DNA of 64,000 nt from Bauldia litoralis (GCA_945882315.1 CAMCWB010000010.1:1-64000); one strand, 5' to 3'; shown: positions 33,323-43,665, counted from the first letter of the stretch. Notes: a model not told the origin generated them from the letters alone. Numbers and translations: made by a program.

Positions 33323-34477
33323 ATGGCGACACGGAAGCCGAACTCCACCGATGCCGCCGAAATCGATCCGGCGCTCGACCGCCGTTTCATGGCCGCGGCC
33401 ATGCGCCTCGGCCGTCGCAATCTCGGCCAGACCCATCCCAATCCGGCTGTCGGCGCGCTTGTCGTGCGAACCGATGGCGAGACGCCAGTCGTCGTCGGCC
33501 GCGGCTGGACGGCGGCGAGCGGCCGGCCGCATGCCGAGACCATGGCGCTTGCAGAGGCCGGCGCCGCCGCCAAGGGCGCAACGGTCTATGTAACGCTCGA
33601 ACCCTGCTCGCATGAGGGCCAGACGCCTCCCTGCGCCAACGCCCTCATTGCCGCGGGTGTCGCTCGCGTCGTCACCGCAATGGAAGACCCCGACGAGCGC
33701 GTCGCGGGCAGGGGCCACCAGATGCTGCGCGACGCCGGCATCGCCGTCACCACCGGCGTGCTTTCCGGCCAGGCCAGGATCACCCATGCCGGCCATATCT
33801 CACGCGTCACGCGCGGTCGCCCGCATGTCGTCCTCAAGCTTGCCGTCTCGGCCGACGGCATGATCGGCCGCCGCGAGGGCGAGCGCATGATGATCACCGG
33901 CCGCGCCGCCTTCGATGCGGTGCAGGCGATGCGTATCGAATCCGACGCGGTCATGATCGGCATCGGCACGGCGCTGATCGACGATCCGCGGCTGACGGTT
34001 CGCTTTGCCGGCCTCGCCGGGCGGACGCCGCTCCGGATCGTTCTCGATGCGACGGCGCGCCTGCGGCTGAATTCCAATCTCATCCAGACCGCCCGCGACG
34101 TGCCGCTGGTTGTCGTGGTCGGCCCGGAGGCGCTCGACGAGCGCAAGGCCGCTCTTGCCGATGCCGGCGCCCGCATCGTCGAAGTCGGCGGCGGCCCCGG
34201 CGGCCTCAACATCAACGAGGTCTTTGCGAAGCTCGCCGGAGAAGGCTTGACCCGTGTTCTCGTCGAGGGCGGCTCCCAGCTCGCCTCGACGCTGGTCGCC
34301 GAGGATCTTCTCGACGAGGTCGTGCTGTTCCGCGCACCCGTCGTCGTCGGTCCCGACGGGGTGAGGGCGCTGGACGGCTACGCCTTGTCCGCGATCGAGC
34401 GCACGCCGCGCTACCGCCAGATCGAGTCGGCAATGGTCGGCGACGACCAGATGCGCCGCTACCTTCGCGCCGCCTGA
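33323..34477 (+). CDS. ribD: bifunctional riboflavin biosynthesis deaminase/reductase RibD
   Basis: A 384-residue enzyme for two steps of riboflavin synthesis. The N-terminal deaminase has the zinc motif HAETMAL and EPCSHEGQTPPC. The C-terminal reductase domain begins near PHVVLKLAVSADGMIG and includes VLVEGGSQLASTL for NADPH and substrate. The ATG at 33323 has GAGGCGG before it and is preferred over the GTG at 33311. ribE follows 2 bases later. Confidence 0.95.
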   Translation: MATRKPNSTDAAEIDPALDRRFMAAAMRLGRRNLGQTHPNPAVGALVVRTDGETPVVVGRGWTAASGRPHAETMALAEAGAAAKGATVYVTLEPCSHEGQTPPCANALIAAGVARVVTAMEDPDERVAGRGHQMLRDAGIAVTTGVLSGQARITHAGHISRVTRGRPHVVLKLAVSADGMIGRREGERMMITGRAAFDAVQAMRIESDAVMIGIGTALIDDPRLTVRFAGLAGRTPLRIVLDATARLRLNSNLIQTARDVPLVVVVGPEALDERKAALADAGARIVEVGGGPGGLNINEVFAKLAGEGLTRVLVEGGSQLASTLVAEDLLDEVVLFRAPVVVGPDGVRALDGYALSAIERTPRYRQIESAMVGDDQMRRYLRAA

Positions 34478-34479
34478 TC

Positions 34480-35082
34480 ATGTTCACCGGAGTCGTCACC
34501 GATATCGGAAGGGTCGCTGCGGTTCGCGAGAGCAACGCGGTGCGCCGCATTGCGATCGACAGCGCTTATGACGCGCAGACGATCGCCATCGGCGCGTCGA
34601 TCGCCTGTGCCGGCATCTGCCTGACGGCGGTCTCTGTGGAAGCCATCGCCGGCGGCGCCCGTTTCGAGGTCGACGCCGCGCCAGAAACGCTTCGCCTGAC
34701 CAATGCGGGCCACTGGACGATCGGCATGCCGCTCAATCTCGAACGCTCCTTGCGCATGGGGGATGAACTCGGCGGCCATCTCGTCAGCGGCCATATCGAC
34801 GGCCTCGCGACGATCCTCGAGCGGACCGACATCGGCGACGCCGTCCGCTTCGTTTTCGAGGCGCCCCGCGACCTTTCGCGCTTCATCGCGACCAAAGGCT
34901 CGGTCGCGCTCGATGGCACGTCACTCACCGTAAACGGTGTCGATGGCGCGCGATTTACTTGCCTCCTCATCCCCCATACGCTTCAGGTAACGACCTGGGG
35001 CGATCGTCAGGCGGGCGACACGGTCCATCTCGAGATCGACCAGTTGGCCCGCTATGTTGCGCGCCTCGCCGAGGCGGGCTAA
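34480..35082 (+). CDS. ribE: riboflavin synthase, alpha subunit
   Basis: A 200-residue protein with two lumazine-binding repeats: the first starts MFTGVVTDIGRV and the second around LGGHLVSGHIDGLATI. It dismutates two 6,7-dimethyl-8-ribityllumazine molecules to riboflavin. SLTVNGVDGARFTCLLIPHT closes the second barrel. It lies between ribD and ribH. Confidence 0.96.
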   Translation: MFTGVVTDIGRVAAVRESNAVRRIAIDSAYDAQTIAIGASIACAGICLTAVSVEAIAGGARFEVDAAPETLRLTNAGHWTIGMPLNLERSLRMGDELGGHLVSGHIDGLATILERTDIGDAVRFVFEAPRDLSRFIATKGSVALDGTSLTVNGVDGARFTCLLIPHTLQVTTWGDRQAGDTVHLEIDQLARYVARLAEAG

Positions 35083-35111
35083 AGCCTTCCGCCGACATTG
35101 GAATTCAATAA

Positions 35112-35564
35112 ATGACCGATAAGCCTCTCCATCTCCTCGTCATCGAGGCGCGCTTCTACGACGACCTTTCCGACGAACTCTTCCGCGGCGCCCTTGCCAC
35201 GCTGGAGCGGGCCGGCGCGACGCATGACCGCGTCACGGTGCCCGGTGCGCTCGAGATTCCGGCCGCGGTTTCGATGGCGCTCGATGCGATGGAAGGCGGC
35301 GACGTGCATTATGACGGCTTCGTCTGCCTCGGCTGCGTGATCCGCGGCGAGACGGCGCATTTCGATATCGTCGCCCAGCAGTCGGCGCGCGCCCTGATGG
35401 ACCTTTCGGTCAGCGAGAGCCTAGCCCTCGGCAACGGCATCCTCACCGTCGAGAATGAAGCCCAAGCCTGGGCGCGGGCCCGCGTCGGCGAGCAGAACAA
35501 GGGCGGTGCCGCAGCCGAAGCAGCGCTCGCCATGATCGCTCTTCGCCAGCAGCTTGGGCTGTGA
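35112..35564 (+). CDS. ribH: 6,7-dimethyl-8-ribityllumazine synthase
   Basis: A 150-residue subunit of the oligomeric lumazine synthase. The motifs [15 protein letters not shown] and [14 protein letters not shown] form the substrate pocket, with the catalytic His in the latter. It is followed after 1 base by nusB, the usual order. Confidence 0.96.
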   Translation: MTDKPLHLLVIEARFYDDLSDELFRGALATLERAGATHDRVTVPGALEIPAAVSMALDAMEGGDVHYDGFVCLGCVIRGETAHFDIVAQQSARALMDLSVSESLALGNGILTVENEAQAWARARVGEQNKGGAAAEAALAMIALRQQLGL

Positions 35565-35565
35565 G

Positions 35566-36072
35566 ATGAAGGCGGCGGAAACCACCCCATCGACGCGGCC
35601 CCCCCGACCGGCCAACCAGCGCGGCGCGGCTCGGCTTGCGGCCGTGCAGGCGCTCTATCAGATGGATCTCGGCGGCGCCTCGCTTCCCGACGTCCTCGCG
35701 GAATTCGAATCCTACCGCCTCGGCAAGGAAATCGACGGTGACCAGTATCGCGACGCCGATTTCGCTTTCTTCCGTGATGTGGTCGGCGGCGTCGTCCGGG
35801 AACAGCAGGCACTCGACCCGGTCGTTCACACGACCCTTTCCGCGGGCTGGCCGCTGGCGCGTATCGACGTGACGCTGCGGGCGATCCTGCGGGCCGGCGC
35901 CTATGAACTGGCAGGCCGCACCGATGTGCCGGCGCGCGTCGTCATCGCCGAATATGTCGATGTCGCCAAGGCTTTCTTCGAGGGCGACGTGCCGGCTATG
36001 GTCAACGGCGTGCTGGATGCGATCGCCCGCCGGTTGCGGCCGGCGGAATTCACGCCGACGGAGGACGCCTGA
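35566..36072 (+). CDS. nusB: transcription antitermination factor NusB
   Basis: A 168-residue all-helical RNA-binding protein that acts with NusE in rRNA antitermination. [19 protein letters not shown] is the conserved first helix and [20 protein letters not shown] the late one. The ATG at 35566 lies directly after the ribH stop; an upstream ATG at 35554 inside ribH is less likely. Confidence 0.95.
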   Translation: MKAAETTPSTRPPRPANQRGAARLAAVQALYQMDLGGASLPDVLAEFESYRLGKEIDGDQYRDADFAFFRDVVGGVVREQQALDPVVHTTLSAGWPLARIDVTLRAILRAGAYELAGRTDVPARVVIAEYVDVAKAFFEGDVPAMVNGVLDAIARRLRPAEFTPTEDA

Positions 36073-36076
36073 CACG

Positions 36077-37066
36077 ATGGCAACGCGCAAGAGGCGGGCA
36101 GGCGAGTTCACGCTGATCGAGCGTTACTTTCGCCCGCTGGCGACGAGCGCGGGCGCGTTCGGGCTTTTGGATGATGCAGCGCTCCTGACGCCGCCGAGCC
36201 GCGAGGAACTGGTGCTCACCGTCGATACGGTGGCCGCTGGCGTCCACTTCTTCTCCGACGATCCGGCGATTTCGATCGCCCGCAAGGCGCTCCGCGTCAA
36301 TCTTTCGGATCTCGCCGCGAAGGGCGCGACGCCGCTCGGCTATCTTCTCTCGCTGGCGCTGCCGAAGAACTGGACAGAGAAATGGGTCCAGAATTTTTCC
36401 AAAGGGCTCGCCGAGGACCAGGCTGAGTTCGGCATCTCGCTTCTGGGTGGTGATACGACGCGGGCCTCCGGCGGCCTGACCATCACTATCACCGCGATCG
36501 GCACGGTCCCGAAAAAGGGGATCGTCCGGCGTGCCGGCGCCAGGATCGGCAACGCGGTCTTCGTTTCCGGAACCGTCGGCGACGCGGCGCTCGGCCTCGC
36601 GGTCAAGCGCAGCAAGCTCAAGGTGCCGAAGAAGGACGAGATTTTCCTTCGCGACCGTTACCTCCATCCGCAGCCGCGGGTGCAACTGGCGCCGGTCCTC
36701 CGCGACTATGCGACGAGTGCCATGGACGTCTCGGACGGGCTCATCGGCGATCTTGCCCATATCTGCCGGGCGTCCGGGGTCGGCGCGACGATCGAGGTCT
36801 CGCGCCTGCCGCTCTCGGATGCGGCGCGAAACGTCATCCTCCGCGACCGCAAGAAGCTCGCGACCGTGCTGACCGGCGGTGACGATTACGAGATTCTTGC
36901 GACCGTCGAGCATCGCAATATCGGCAGGTTCGTCGCCGACGCCTTCGCCAGCGGCGTTCCTGTGGCGCAGATCGGCTGGGTCGGGGAGGGCAATCCGCTG
37001 CCCATCGTGCTCGGCGCCAAGGGGCGGCCCCTGCGGCTCAAGGAATTGAGCCACACGCACTTTTGA
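36077..37066 (+). CDS. thiL: thiamine-monophosphate kinase
   Basis: A 329-residue AIR-synthase-fold kinase making thiamine diphosphate. GEFTLIERYFRPL and LLDDAALL at the N-terminus, the metal site VLTVDTVAAGVHFF, and LLGGDTTRASGGL are conserved. The ATG at 36077 matches the family N-terminus although the frame continues upstream into nusB. It ends the rib-nusB-thiL run. Confidence 0.96.
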   Translation: MATRKRRAGEFTLIERYFRPLATSAGAFGLLDDAALLTPPSREELVLTVDTVAAGVHFFSDDPAISIARKALRVNLSDLAAKGATPLGYLLSLALPKNWTEKWVQNFSKGLAEDQAEFGISLLGGDTTRASGGLTITITAIGTVPKKGIVRRAGARIGNAVFVSGTVGDAALGLAVKRSKLKVPKKDEIFLRDRYLHPQPRVQLAPVLRDYATSAMDVSDGLIGDLAHICRASGVGATIEVSRLPLSDAARNVILRDRKKLATVLTGGDDYEILATVEHRNIGRFVADAFASGVPVAQIGWVGEGNPLPIVLGAKGRPLRLKELSHTHF

Positions 37067-37143
37067 CGGATTCCAGTCTCGAATCCGGCTAAGGTCGCGG
37101 CGAATTGGCTCGCCAGCAAGAAGCCGCGCCGGAAGAGACGTCG

Positions 37144-38370
37144 ATGGATCAAACGGTTCCGGTTTCGGAATTGGCTCACGAAGCGGATGCGCGCTGGAAT
37201 GCGCGTCTCTATGCGGCCGCGCAGGCGATCAATGGCGCCCTGCCGCCGATCTGCTTCTCGGTCGGCTCGCTGACCGGCTACTACCTCCTGGGACCGGACA
37301 AGTCGCTGGCGACCGTGCCGGTGACCGGTTACACGGTCGGCGTCGCTATGGGTGCCATTCCGGCGGCGATGCTGATGCGGCGCGTCGGGCGGCGGACCGG
37401 CTTCGTTGTCGGCTCGGTCATCGCGATCGCGGCCGGCATTCTGTCGGCCATCGCCATCATCCAGGCCACCTTTATCGGCTTTACCGCTGCGATGACCCTT
37501 GCCGGTATCTCCGGCGCCTTTGTCCAGCAATACCGTTTCGCAGCCGCCGACAGCGGCAATCCGGATGCCCGCGCGCGCGCCATCTCCTGGGTTCTGGCCG
37601 GCGGCGTCGTCTCCGCCGTGGTCGGTCCGCAAACCGTCATCCACACCCATGACCTGTTCGACCCGATCCCCTTCGCGGGTTCCTTTCTGGCCATGTCCGG
37701 CCTTGCCGCGCTGGGGCTGGTCATTCTTCTGTTTCTCAAGGGCGAGGCCCGCTTTCCGGCCCGCGTCATGGCGGGCAGCGGCAAGGGGCGGCCGCTTTCC
37801 GAGATCGCCCGTCAGCCGCGCTTCCTCGTGGCGGTGCTCTGCGGCATGGCTTCTTACGCCCTGATGAGCCTGACCATGACCGCGGCGCCGCTTGCGATCG
37901 TGTCCTGCGGCCTCGGCGAGACCAATGCGGCGCTGGGCATCCAGTGGCATGTGCTCGCCATGTTCGGCCCGAGCTTCTTCACCGGCCGGCTCATCGCCCG
38001 GTTCGGCAAGGAAAAGGTCATCGTCGCCGGGATGCTGCTTCTCGGCTGCGGCGCCGTCGTGGCGCTTGACGGCATCGATCTCTTCAATTTCTGGGGGGCG
38101 ATGGTCTTCCTCGGCGTCGGCTGGAATTTCGGCTTCATCGGCGCGACCGCGATGCTGACCGAGGTTTACCGGCCCGAGGAAAAGAGCCGAATTCAGGGAA
38201 TCAACGATTTCTGCGTCTTCGCGGCGGTCGCGGTCGCGTCCTTCTCGTCCGGGCAACTCCTCAGCACGGTCGGCTGGACCTGGATGAATTACGGGTCCTT
38301 CCCGATCATCGCGCTGTGCCTCGCGGGCCTCGCCTGGCTCGCCCTTGTCGCCCGCCGGCGGACCGCCTGA
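37144..38370 (+). CDS. MFS transporter
   Basis: A 408-residue inner-membrane protein with about 12 helices and the major facilitator signature loop around MLMRRVGRRTGFVVGSVI (between helices 2 and 3). The second half repeats it with RLIARFGKEKVIVAGML. The substrate is not predictable. The ATG at 37144 has GGAAGAG ahead and is chosen over a TTG at 37105. A second open frame on the opposite strand (36886-38256) is a shadow with hydrophilic, repetitive residues. Confidence 0.88.
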   Translation: MDQTVPVSELAHEADARWNARLYAAAQAINGALPPICFSVGSLTGYYLLGPDKSLATVPVTGYTVGVAMGAIPAAMLMRRVGRRTGFVVGSVIAIAAGILSAIAIIQATFIGFTAAMTLAGISGAFVQQYRFAAADSGNPDARARAISWVLAGGVVSAVVGPQTVIHTHDLFDPIPFAGSFLAMSGLAALGLVILLFLKGEARFPARVMAGSGKGRPLSEIARQPRFLVAVLCGMASYALMSLTMTAAPLAIVSCGLGETNAALGIQWHVLAMFGPSFFTGRLIARFGKEKVIVAGMLLLGCGAVVALDGIDLFNFWGAMVFLGVGWNFGFIGATAMLTEVYRPEEKSRIQGINDFCVFAAVAVASFSSGQLLSTVGWTWMNYGSFPIIALCLAGLAWLALVARRRTA

Positions 38371-38387
38371 GCGGCTTTCGGCGGGTC

Positions 38388-38416
38388 TTGACGCGCCGAA
38401 ATGCCGCGTTCATATC
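38388..38416 (+). promoter_or_regulatory. putative promoter of hppA
   Basis: TTGACG (-35) and CATATC (-10) are spaced by 17 bases, a close match to the housekeeping consensus. Transcription would start near 38423 and leave a leader of about 113 bases before the hppA start. Confidence 0.6.
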
Positions 38417-38436
38417 CTAGCCGCGATTCATGAGGG

Positions 38437-38465
38437 GGGCGTCTACGGGGAGTCGCGCCCTTTTT
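38437..38465 (+). promoter_or_regulatory. terminator-like hairpin in the hppA leader
   Basis: GGGCG pairs with CGCCC at 38456-38460 across a 14-base loop, followed at once by TTTTT. It lies between the promoter and the hppA start, so it could act as an attenuator. The stem is only five GC pairs, so this is tentative. Confidence 0.3.
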
Positions 38466-38535
38466 CCCTTACGCTCTGGCCGGTCCCGGTGTCGTCTCGA
38501 CGGCTCTTCCGGTGAGATATGGAGGAAATAACAAG

Positions 38536-40647
38536 GTGTTGCTTTATCTCATCATTCTTTGCGGGCTCCTGTCGGTTGCCTATGGCATCTGGGCAGCGCG
38601 TGACGTCCTTGCCGCCGACGCCGGTAATGCGCGGATGCAGGAAATCGCCGCCGCCATTCAGGAAGGCGCTACCGCCTACCTGACGCGGCAGTACACCACG
38701 ATCGCCATCGTCGGCGTGGTCATCTTCGTCATCGTCGCCTGGCTGCTCTCGCTGACCGTCGCGATCGGCTTCGCCATCGGCGCGGTGCTCTCCGGGATGG
38801 CCGGTTTCATCGGCATGATGGTGTCGGTACGCGCCAACGTCCGCACCGCGCAGGCCGCCAGCCAGAGCCTCGCCGCCGGCCTCGGCATCGCCTTCCGCTC
38901 CGGCGCGATCACCGGCCTTCTGGTCGCCGGCCTCGCGCTCCTCGGCGTCACCGTCTACTTCGTCATCCTGACGCGGGTCGCCGGCTACGCCCTCGGCGAC
39001 CGTGTCGTCATCGACGCGCTGGTCGCTCTCGGCTTCGGCGCTTCGCTCATCTCGATCTTCGCCCGTCTCGGCGGCGGCATCTTCACCAAGGGTGCGGATG
39101 TCGGCGGCGATCTCGTCGGCAAGGTCGAAGCGGGAATTCCCGAAGATGACCCCCGCAACCCGGCCACCATTGCCGACAATGTCGGCGACAATGTCGGTGA
39201 CTGCGCCGGCATGGCGGCCGACCTCTTCGAGACCTATGCGGTGACCATCGTCGCCACCATGGTTCTCGCCTCGATCTTCTTCGCCGGCACCGATCTGGTT
39301 GCCTCGGCGATGACCTACCCGCTCGCGATCGGCGGCGCCTGCGTGATCACCTCGATCATCGGCACCTTCTTCGTGAAGCTCGGCTCCAACAACTCGATCA
39401 TGGGCGCCCTCTACAAGGGCTTCATCGCGACGGCCGTTCTGTCGCTGATCGTGCTTTACCCGGTCACCATGCTGGTCTTCGGCGATATGTCGGTGACGCT
39501 TGCCGGCCAGGCTTTCACCGCGACGGATCTCTTCCTGTGCGGTTTCGCGGGTCTGGTCGTCACCGGCCTGCTCATCTGGATCACGGAATACTACACGGGC
39601 ATCGGCTACCGCCCGGTTCTGTCGATCGCCAGGGCGTCGGTCACCGGCCACGGCACCAACGTCATCCAGGGTCTCGCCGTCTCGCTCGAGGCGACCGCGC
39701 TGCCGGCCCTCGTCATCATCGCCGGCATCCTCGTGACCTACTCGCTCGCCGGCCTGTTCGGCATCGCGATCGCCGTCACCACCATGCTGGCGCTAGCCGG
39801 CGTCGTGGTGGCGCTCGATGCCTTCGGCCCGGTCACCGACAATGCCGGCGGCATCGCCGAGATGGCGGACCTGCCCCCGGAAGTGCGCCGCACGACCGAC
39901 GCCCTCGACGCCGTCGGCAACACCACAAAGGCGGTCACCAAGGGCTACGCGATCGGCTCGGCCGGTCTCGGCGCACTGGTGCTCTTCGCGGCCTACACGG
40001 AGGACCTCAAGTTTTTCGCGGCCAATCCGACCGAGTTCCCGTATTTCGCCGATGTCGGAACGGTCGACTTCTCGCTGTCCAACCCCTACGTCGTGGTCGG
40101 CCTGCTGTTCGGCGGCCTGCTGCCCTACCTCTTCTGCGGCATCACGATGACCGCCGTCGGCCGGGCAGCCGGCGCGATCGTCGAGGAAGTCCGCCGGCAG
40201 TTCCGCGAGAAGCCGGGCATCATGGAAGGCCGCGAGAAGCCGGACTACGGCCGTGCGGTCGACATCCTGACCCGCGCCGCGATCAAGGAAATGATCGTGC
40301 CGTCGCTCCTGCCGGTCCTGTCGCCGATCGTCGTCTTCTTCGTCATCAACTTGATCGGCGGAAAGTCGGCGGCCTTCTCGGCGCTCGGCGCGATGCTTCT
40401 CGGCGTGATCGTCACCGGCCTCTTCGTCGCCATCTCGATGACGGCGGGCGGTGGCGCCTGGGACAATGCCAAGAAATACATCGAGGACGGCAATTACGGC
40501 GGCAAGGGCTCTGAAGCCCACAAGGCCGCGGTTACCGGCGACACTGTCGGCGACCCCTACAAGGACACGGCCGGTCCGGCCGTCAATCCGATGATCAAGA
40601 TCACCAACATCGTCGCGCTGCTGCTGCTGGCAGTTCTGGCGCACTAG
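38536..40647 (+). CDS. hppA: K+-insensitive proton-translocating pyrophosphatase
   Basis: A 703-residue inner-membrane pump with about 16 helices that uses PPi hydrolysis to export protons. The substrate site is [20 protein letters not shown] followed by [20 protein letters not shown]. Lys465 in [10 protein letters not shown] stands where K+-dependent enzymes have Ala, so this is the K+-independent type. The GTG at 38536 with GGAGG upstream suits the family N-terminus; the frame opens 24 bases earlier. Two hairpins follow the stop. Confidence 0.95.
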   Translation: MLLYLIILCGLLSVAYGIWAARDVLAADAGNARMQEIAAAIQEGATAYLTRQYTTIAIVGVVIFVIVAWLLSLTVAIGFAIGAVLSGMAGFIGMMVSVRANVRTAQAASQSLAAGLGIAFRSGAITGLLVAGLALLGVTVYFVILTRVAGYALGDRVVIDALVALGFGASLISIFARLGGGIFTKGADVGGDLVGKVEAGIPEDDPRNPATIADNVGDNVGDCAGMAADLFETYAVTIVATMVLASIFFAGTDLVASAMTYPLAIGGACVITSIIGTFFVKLGSNNSIMGALYKGFIATAVLSLIVLYPVTMLVFGDMSVTLAGQAFTATDLFLCGFAGLVVTGLLIWITEYYTGIGYRPVLSIARASVTGHGTNVIQGLAVSLEATALPALVIIAGILVTYSLAGLFGIAIAVTTMLALAGVVVALDAFGPVTDNAGGIAEMADLPPEVRRTTDALDAVGNTTKAVTKGYAIGSAGLGALVLFAAYTEDLKFFAANPTEFPYFADVGTVDFSLSNPYVVVGLLFGGLLPYLFCGITMTAVGRAAGAIVEEVRRQFREKPGIMEGREKPDYGRAVDILTRAAIKEMIVPSLLPVLSPIVVFFVINLIGGKSAAFSALGAMLLGVIVTGLFVAISMTAGGGAWDNAKKYIEDGNYGGKGSEAHKAAVTGDTVGDPYKDTAGPAVNPMIKITNIVALLLLAVLAH

Positions 40648-40653
40648 AAAAAA

Positions 40654-40684
40654 GGCCTGTCCCGGACTTCTTCCGGGACAGGCC
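40654..40684. terminator. strong hairpin after hppA
   Basis: GGCCTGTCCCGG and CCGGGACAGGCC form a perfect 12-base stem with a 7-base loop, 7 bases after the hppA stop. It has an A run on the left side (reading as T run on the minus strand), so it could also end the minus-strand transcript. Confidence 0.8.
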
Positions 40685-40692
40685 GCCTAAAC

Positions 40693-40727
40693 AAAAGCCC
40701 CGCCGGTGATGCCGGCGGGGCTTTTTT
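40693..40727. terminator. bidirectional rho-independent terminator
   Basis: AAAGCCCCGCCGG and CCGGCGGGGCTTT form a 13-base stem with loop TGATG and end in a T run on both strands. It sits between the convergent hppA and BamE-like genes and should stop both. Confidence 0.9.
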
Positions 40728-40748
40728 GATTCCGGCAGCGCAGGTGGG

Positions 40749-41243
40749 CTACAGGCCGAAGGGCGAACCCATGCCGACGACGCCGCTCAGCACCTGCTGG
40801 AGGAAATTGTCGTCCTTGCCGCGGGTCGGCGTGGTCTTGGTGATGAAGTCGAAGACCTTGCCGTCCTTCATCCCGTAATCGGCGATCCGCTCGACATTCT
40901 GTTCCTTGGTGAAATAGACGGCGAGCACCCGCTGGTCGACGACCTTGTCGGGAAGGAAGGCAGCCGACTGCTTCCGCGTCTGGCTGATGTAGTAGAAGAC
41001 CTCGCCGCCATAATTGGCGGTCGTCGACGGCGAGCCGAGGGCGATCAGCACCTGGTCCTTGCTCGAGCCGACCGGCACCTGTTCGAGGGCCGTCTGCGAC
41101 ACCACATAGCCATGATAGGATGTCTTGGAGATACCGCCGCCGCCACCCGTCGAACAGGCGGCGAGCGGCAGGACCAGGGCAAGCGCCAGGGTCGCCGGAC
41201 GGCGGACCGGCTTGCGGATCGATTTCACCGGCATGCGGCTCAT
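40749..41243 (-). CDS. bamE: BamE-family outer-membrane lipoprotein
   Basis: A 164-residue lipoprotein. The signal peptide ends in the lipobox LPLAACSTG, so the mature N-terminal Cys is at residue 30. The mature part has the SmpA/OmlA fold of BamE: TALEQVPVGSSKDQVLIALG followed by EVFYYISQTRK and VLAVYFTKEQNVERI. It likely belongs to the BAM complex that inserts outer-membrane barrels. The ATG at 41243 is chosen because the frame upstream looks non-coding. It is divergent from the cytochrome chaperone gene. Confidence 0.88.
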   Translation of the reverse strand: MSRMPVKSIRKPVRRPATLALALVLPLAACSTGGGGGISKTSYHGYVVSQTALEQVPVGSSKDQVLIALGSPSTTANYGGEVFYYISQTRKQSAAFLPDKVVDQRVLAVYFTKEQNVERIADYGMKDGKVFDFITKTTPTRGKDDNFLQQVLSGVVGMGSPFGL

Positions 41244-41357
41244 TGAGATGTCCTTGCTCGGAAGCTTGGCATTTCCCCTAGCGTGGGCTAGTCCAGCTTG
41301 CAACTTTGGTGGGCAAGAAAGGGCCGAAAATCGGTCCTGTACCCGCGGAGAAAGACC

Positions 41358-41915
41358 TTGTTTGGCCGATTCTTCAACCGCGATCGCCCCAGCGAGCGCA
41401 TAGCATCCGCGCTTTACGGCGCGATCGTGGCACAGGCCCGCCAGCCGGCGCTTTATTCGGAACTCGGCGTTCCGGACAACGTCTCCGGCCGTTTCGAGAT
41501 GATTGTGCTGCACCTCGTCCTTGTCTCGCGCCGCCTCAAGACGGCTGGCGAGCCGGCGCGAAAGGCCGGGCAGGACGCTTTCGACCTGTTCTGCAACGAG
41601 ATGGACAATTCGCTGCGGGAGTTGGGCGTTGGCGACCTGAAGGTGCCGCGCAAGATGCGCGAGGTCGGCGAAGCCTATTTCGGCCGGGCCGCGGCCTACG
41701 AGCCGGGCCTTGCCGTCGGCGATGGCGAAGCGCTCGCCGCCGCCTTCGGACGCACCGTCTTCGGCGATGCCGTGCCGCCGGGAACGGCGCTTGCTCTGGC
41801 CCGCTATGCGCTCGCCGCCGCCGGTGAACTGAACCGGCAGGATGAAGGGTCGATCGTCGCGCGCCCGTCCTTTCCCGATGCGGCCCGCTTCGCGCTCGAG
41901 GAGAAAACCGCATGA
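41358..41915 (+). CDS. ubiquinol-cytochrome c chaperone family protein
   Basis: A 185-residue protein of the Cbp3/UQCC1 type that assists assembly of the cytochrome bc1 complex. Typical motifs are YGAIVAQARQPALYSELGVP, RFEMIVLHLVLVSRRL and DLFCNEMDNSLRELGVGDL. The TTG at 41358 with GGAGAAAG ahead is chosen: it gives the family N-terminus, while the longer frame adds unrelated residues. It overlaps the DUF177 gene by 4 bases. Confidence 0.9.
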   Translation: MFGRFFNRDRPSERIASALYGAIVAQARQPALYSELGVPDNVSGRFEMIVLHLVLVSRRLKTAGEPARKAGQDAFDLFCNEMDNSLRELGVGDLKVPRKMREVGEAYFGRAAAYEPGLAVGDGEALAAAFGRTVFGDAVPPGTALALARYALAAAGELNRQDEGSIVARPSFPDAARFALEEKTA

Positions 41916-42463
41916 TCGATTTGCCGCTCTTGCCGCGTCCGGTCGCTGCGGTGTCGATAACCGTCAATCCGCAGATACGGAAGATCGAGACGAGTCTGGC
42001 GGAGCGGGCGGCGATTGCCCTGACCCTCGATATCGTCGAAATCCCTGCCTTGACCGCGGTGCTTGAACTTTACCGGGGCGCTCGCGGCCGGATCCATGTC
42101 GAAGGCCGCATCGTGGCCGACATCGTCCAGAGCTGCGTCGTCAGCCTGGAGCCGGTGCCGCAACATATCGACGAGCCGATCTCCAGGCTGTTCTTCGAAG
42201 GCGCGGCCGAGAGCGCCGACGAGCCGAAGCCGGGATCCGAGATCAGGGTCGACCTGACCGAGGAGGACCCGCCCGAGCATCTGACCGGTTCCACCCTCGA
42301 CCTTGGCGGGATCGTGATGGAGCATCTGGTCCTGGCGATGGACCCCTATCCGCGGGCCCAAGGCGCCGAGCTGTCCGGCCCGGAGGAGGGGGATGCCACC
42401 GATTTGCCGGAATCGCCCTTCGCAATCCTCGCCAGATTGAAGGAAAAACCCCGCGGTAAATGA
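41912..42463 (+). CDS. DUF177 (YceD) protein
   Basis: A 183-residue protein of the YceD family, linked to 23S rRNA and ribosomal protein L32 metabolism in other bacteria and plants. The core EGRIVADIVQSCVVSLEPVP and the later DPYPRAQGAEL are recognisable. In many bacteria it is followed by rpmF, but here plsX comes next and rpmF is absent. The ATG overlaps the upstream stop. Confidence 0.88.
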   Translation: MIDLPLLPRPVAAVSITVNPQIRKIETSLAERAAIALTLDIVEIPALTAVLELYRGARGRIHVEGRIVADIVQSCVVSLEPVPQHIDEPISRLFFEGAAESADEPKPGSEIRVDLTEEDPPEHLTGSTLDLGGIVMEHLVLAMDPYPRAQGAELSGPEEGDATDLPESPFAILARLKEKPRGK

Positions 42464-42594
42464 TCTGCCTTTGCGCGAGTCAGGCCCTTTGTCTGCCTTC
42501 GCTAAGCCTGTATGGTTCGGTGTTTCGCCGACGCTCTCAGCGTGCCGGCCCGCGCCACTCAATTTGGTCACGATCTCCAATATCCAGGGTTTGA

Positions 42595-43665
42595 ATGGCG
42601 GCTACGATTACCACTGCGCTTGACGTGATGGGCGGGGACGAAGGTGCCGCGATTGTCATTCCCGGCGCGGAGATGGCGCTCGCCAAATGGAGCGAGCTTC
42701 GCTTTCGCCTCTATGGCGACGAGGCCATCGTCATGCCGCTTCTCGATCGCCATCCGCGGCTGAAGCAGGCCTCGATCTTCGAGCATTGCGACGTCTCCAT
42801 CCGCATGGACGACAAGCCGAGCCAGGCGCTGCGCCATGGCCGCGGCCGCTCCAGCATGTGGCGCGCCATCGAGGCCGTCCGCGACGGCAACGCCGGTTTC
42901 GCGGTCTCGGCCGGCAATACCGGCGCGCTCATGGTCATGGCGAAATTTTGCCTGCGCACGGCGGGCGCGGTTGACCGGCCGGCGATTGCCGGCCTGTGGC
43001 CGACACTCAAGGACAACTGCGTCGTGCTCGATCTCGGCGCCACGGTCGGCGCCGACGCGCAGCTCCTCTTCGACTTTGCCGTGATGGGCGCGGCGATGTT
43101 CCGGGCGCTGACCGGCAAGGCGCGGCCGAAGGTCGGCCTCCTCAATATCGGCGTCGAGGAAGTCAAAGGCCTTGAGCAGATCCGCGATGCCGGCCAGAAG
43201 CTACGCGACGCCAATCTCGCCAATCTCGATTATGTCGGCTTCGTCGAGGGCACCGACATCGGCAAGGGCGATGTCGACGTCATCGTCACCGAGGGCTTCA
43301 CCGGCAATATCGCGCTGAAGACCGCCGAGGGCACGGCCCAGCAGATCGCCGGCTATCTCCGCGACGGGATGCGGCGAACGCTGATGGCGCGGATCGGCTA
43401 CCTCCTGGCCCGCGACGCCTTCACCCGGCTCCGTAACAAGATGGATCCGAAGCGCGTCAATGGCGGCGTCTTCCTCGGCCTGAACGGCATCGTCATCAAG
43501 AGCCACGGGCACACCGACCCGGAAGGCTTCGCCGCGGCGATCGGCGTCGGGCGCTCGATCGCCGCCGACGGCCTCGTCCACAAGATCAATCAGGAACTTT
43601 CCTTGCTGCACAGCGCACGGATCGCTGCCAGCGAGGCTGAGGCCGCGGAAACGGGTGCAATGTGA
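42595..43665 (+). CDS. plsX: phosphate acyltransferase PlsX
   Basis: A 356-residue enzyme making acyl-phosphate from acyl-ACP for phospholipid synthesis. Conserved parts are [35 protein letters not shown] and [20 protein letters not shown]. Its stop overlaps the GTG of fabH (GTGA), the standard plsX-fabH coupling. Confidence 0.97.
   Translation: MAATITTALDVMGGDEGAAIVIPGAEMALAKWSELRFRLYGDEAIVMPLLDRHPRLKQASIFEHCDVSIRMDDKPSQALRHGRGRSSMWRAIEAVRDGNAGFAVSAGNTGALMVMAKFCLRTAGAVDRPAIAGLWPTLKDNCVVLDLGATVGADAQLLFDFAVMGAAMFRALTGKARPKVGLLNIGVEEVKGLEQIRDAGQKLRDANLANLDYVGFVEGTDIGKGDVDVIVTEGFTGNIALKTAEGTAQQIAGYLRDGMRRTLMARIGYLLARDAFTRLRNKMDPKRVNGGVFLGLNGIVIKSHGHTDPEGFAAAIGVGRSIAADGLVHKINQELSLLHSARIAASEAEAAETGAM

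Noticed and set aside
34478-35111. possible FMN riboswitch for ribE/ribH
   Set aside because: The genes are internal to an operon and the gaps are 2 and 29 bases, too short for an aptamer.
36886-38256. 456-residue minus-strand ORF
   Set aside because: Opposite thiL and the MFS gene, with the biased residues typical of shadow frames.
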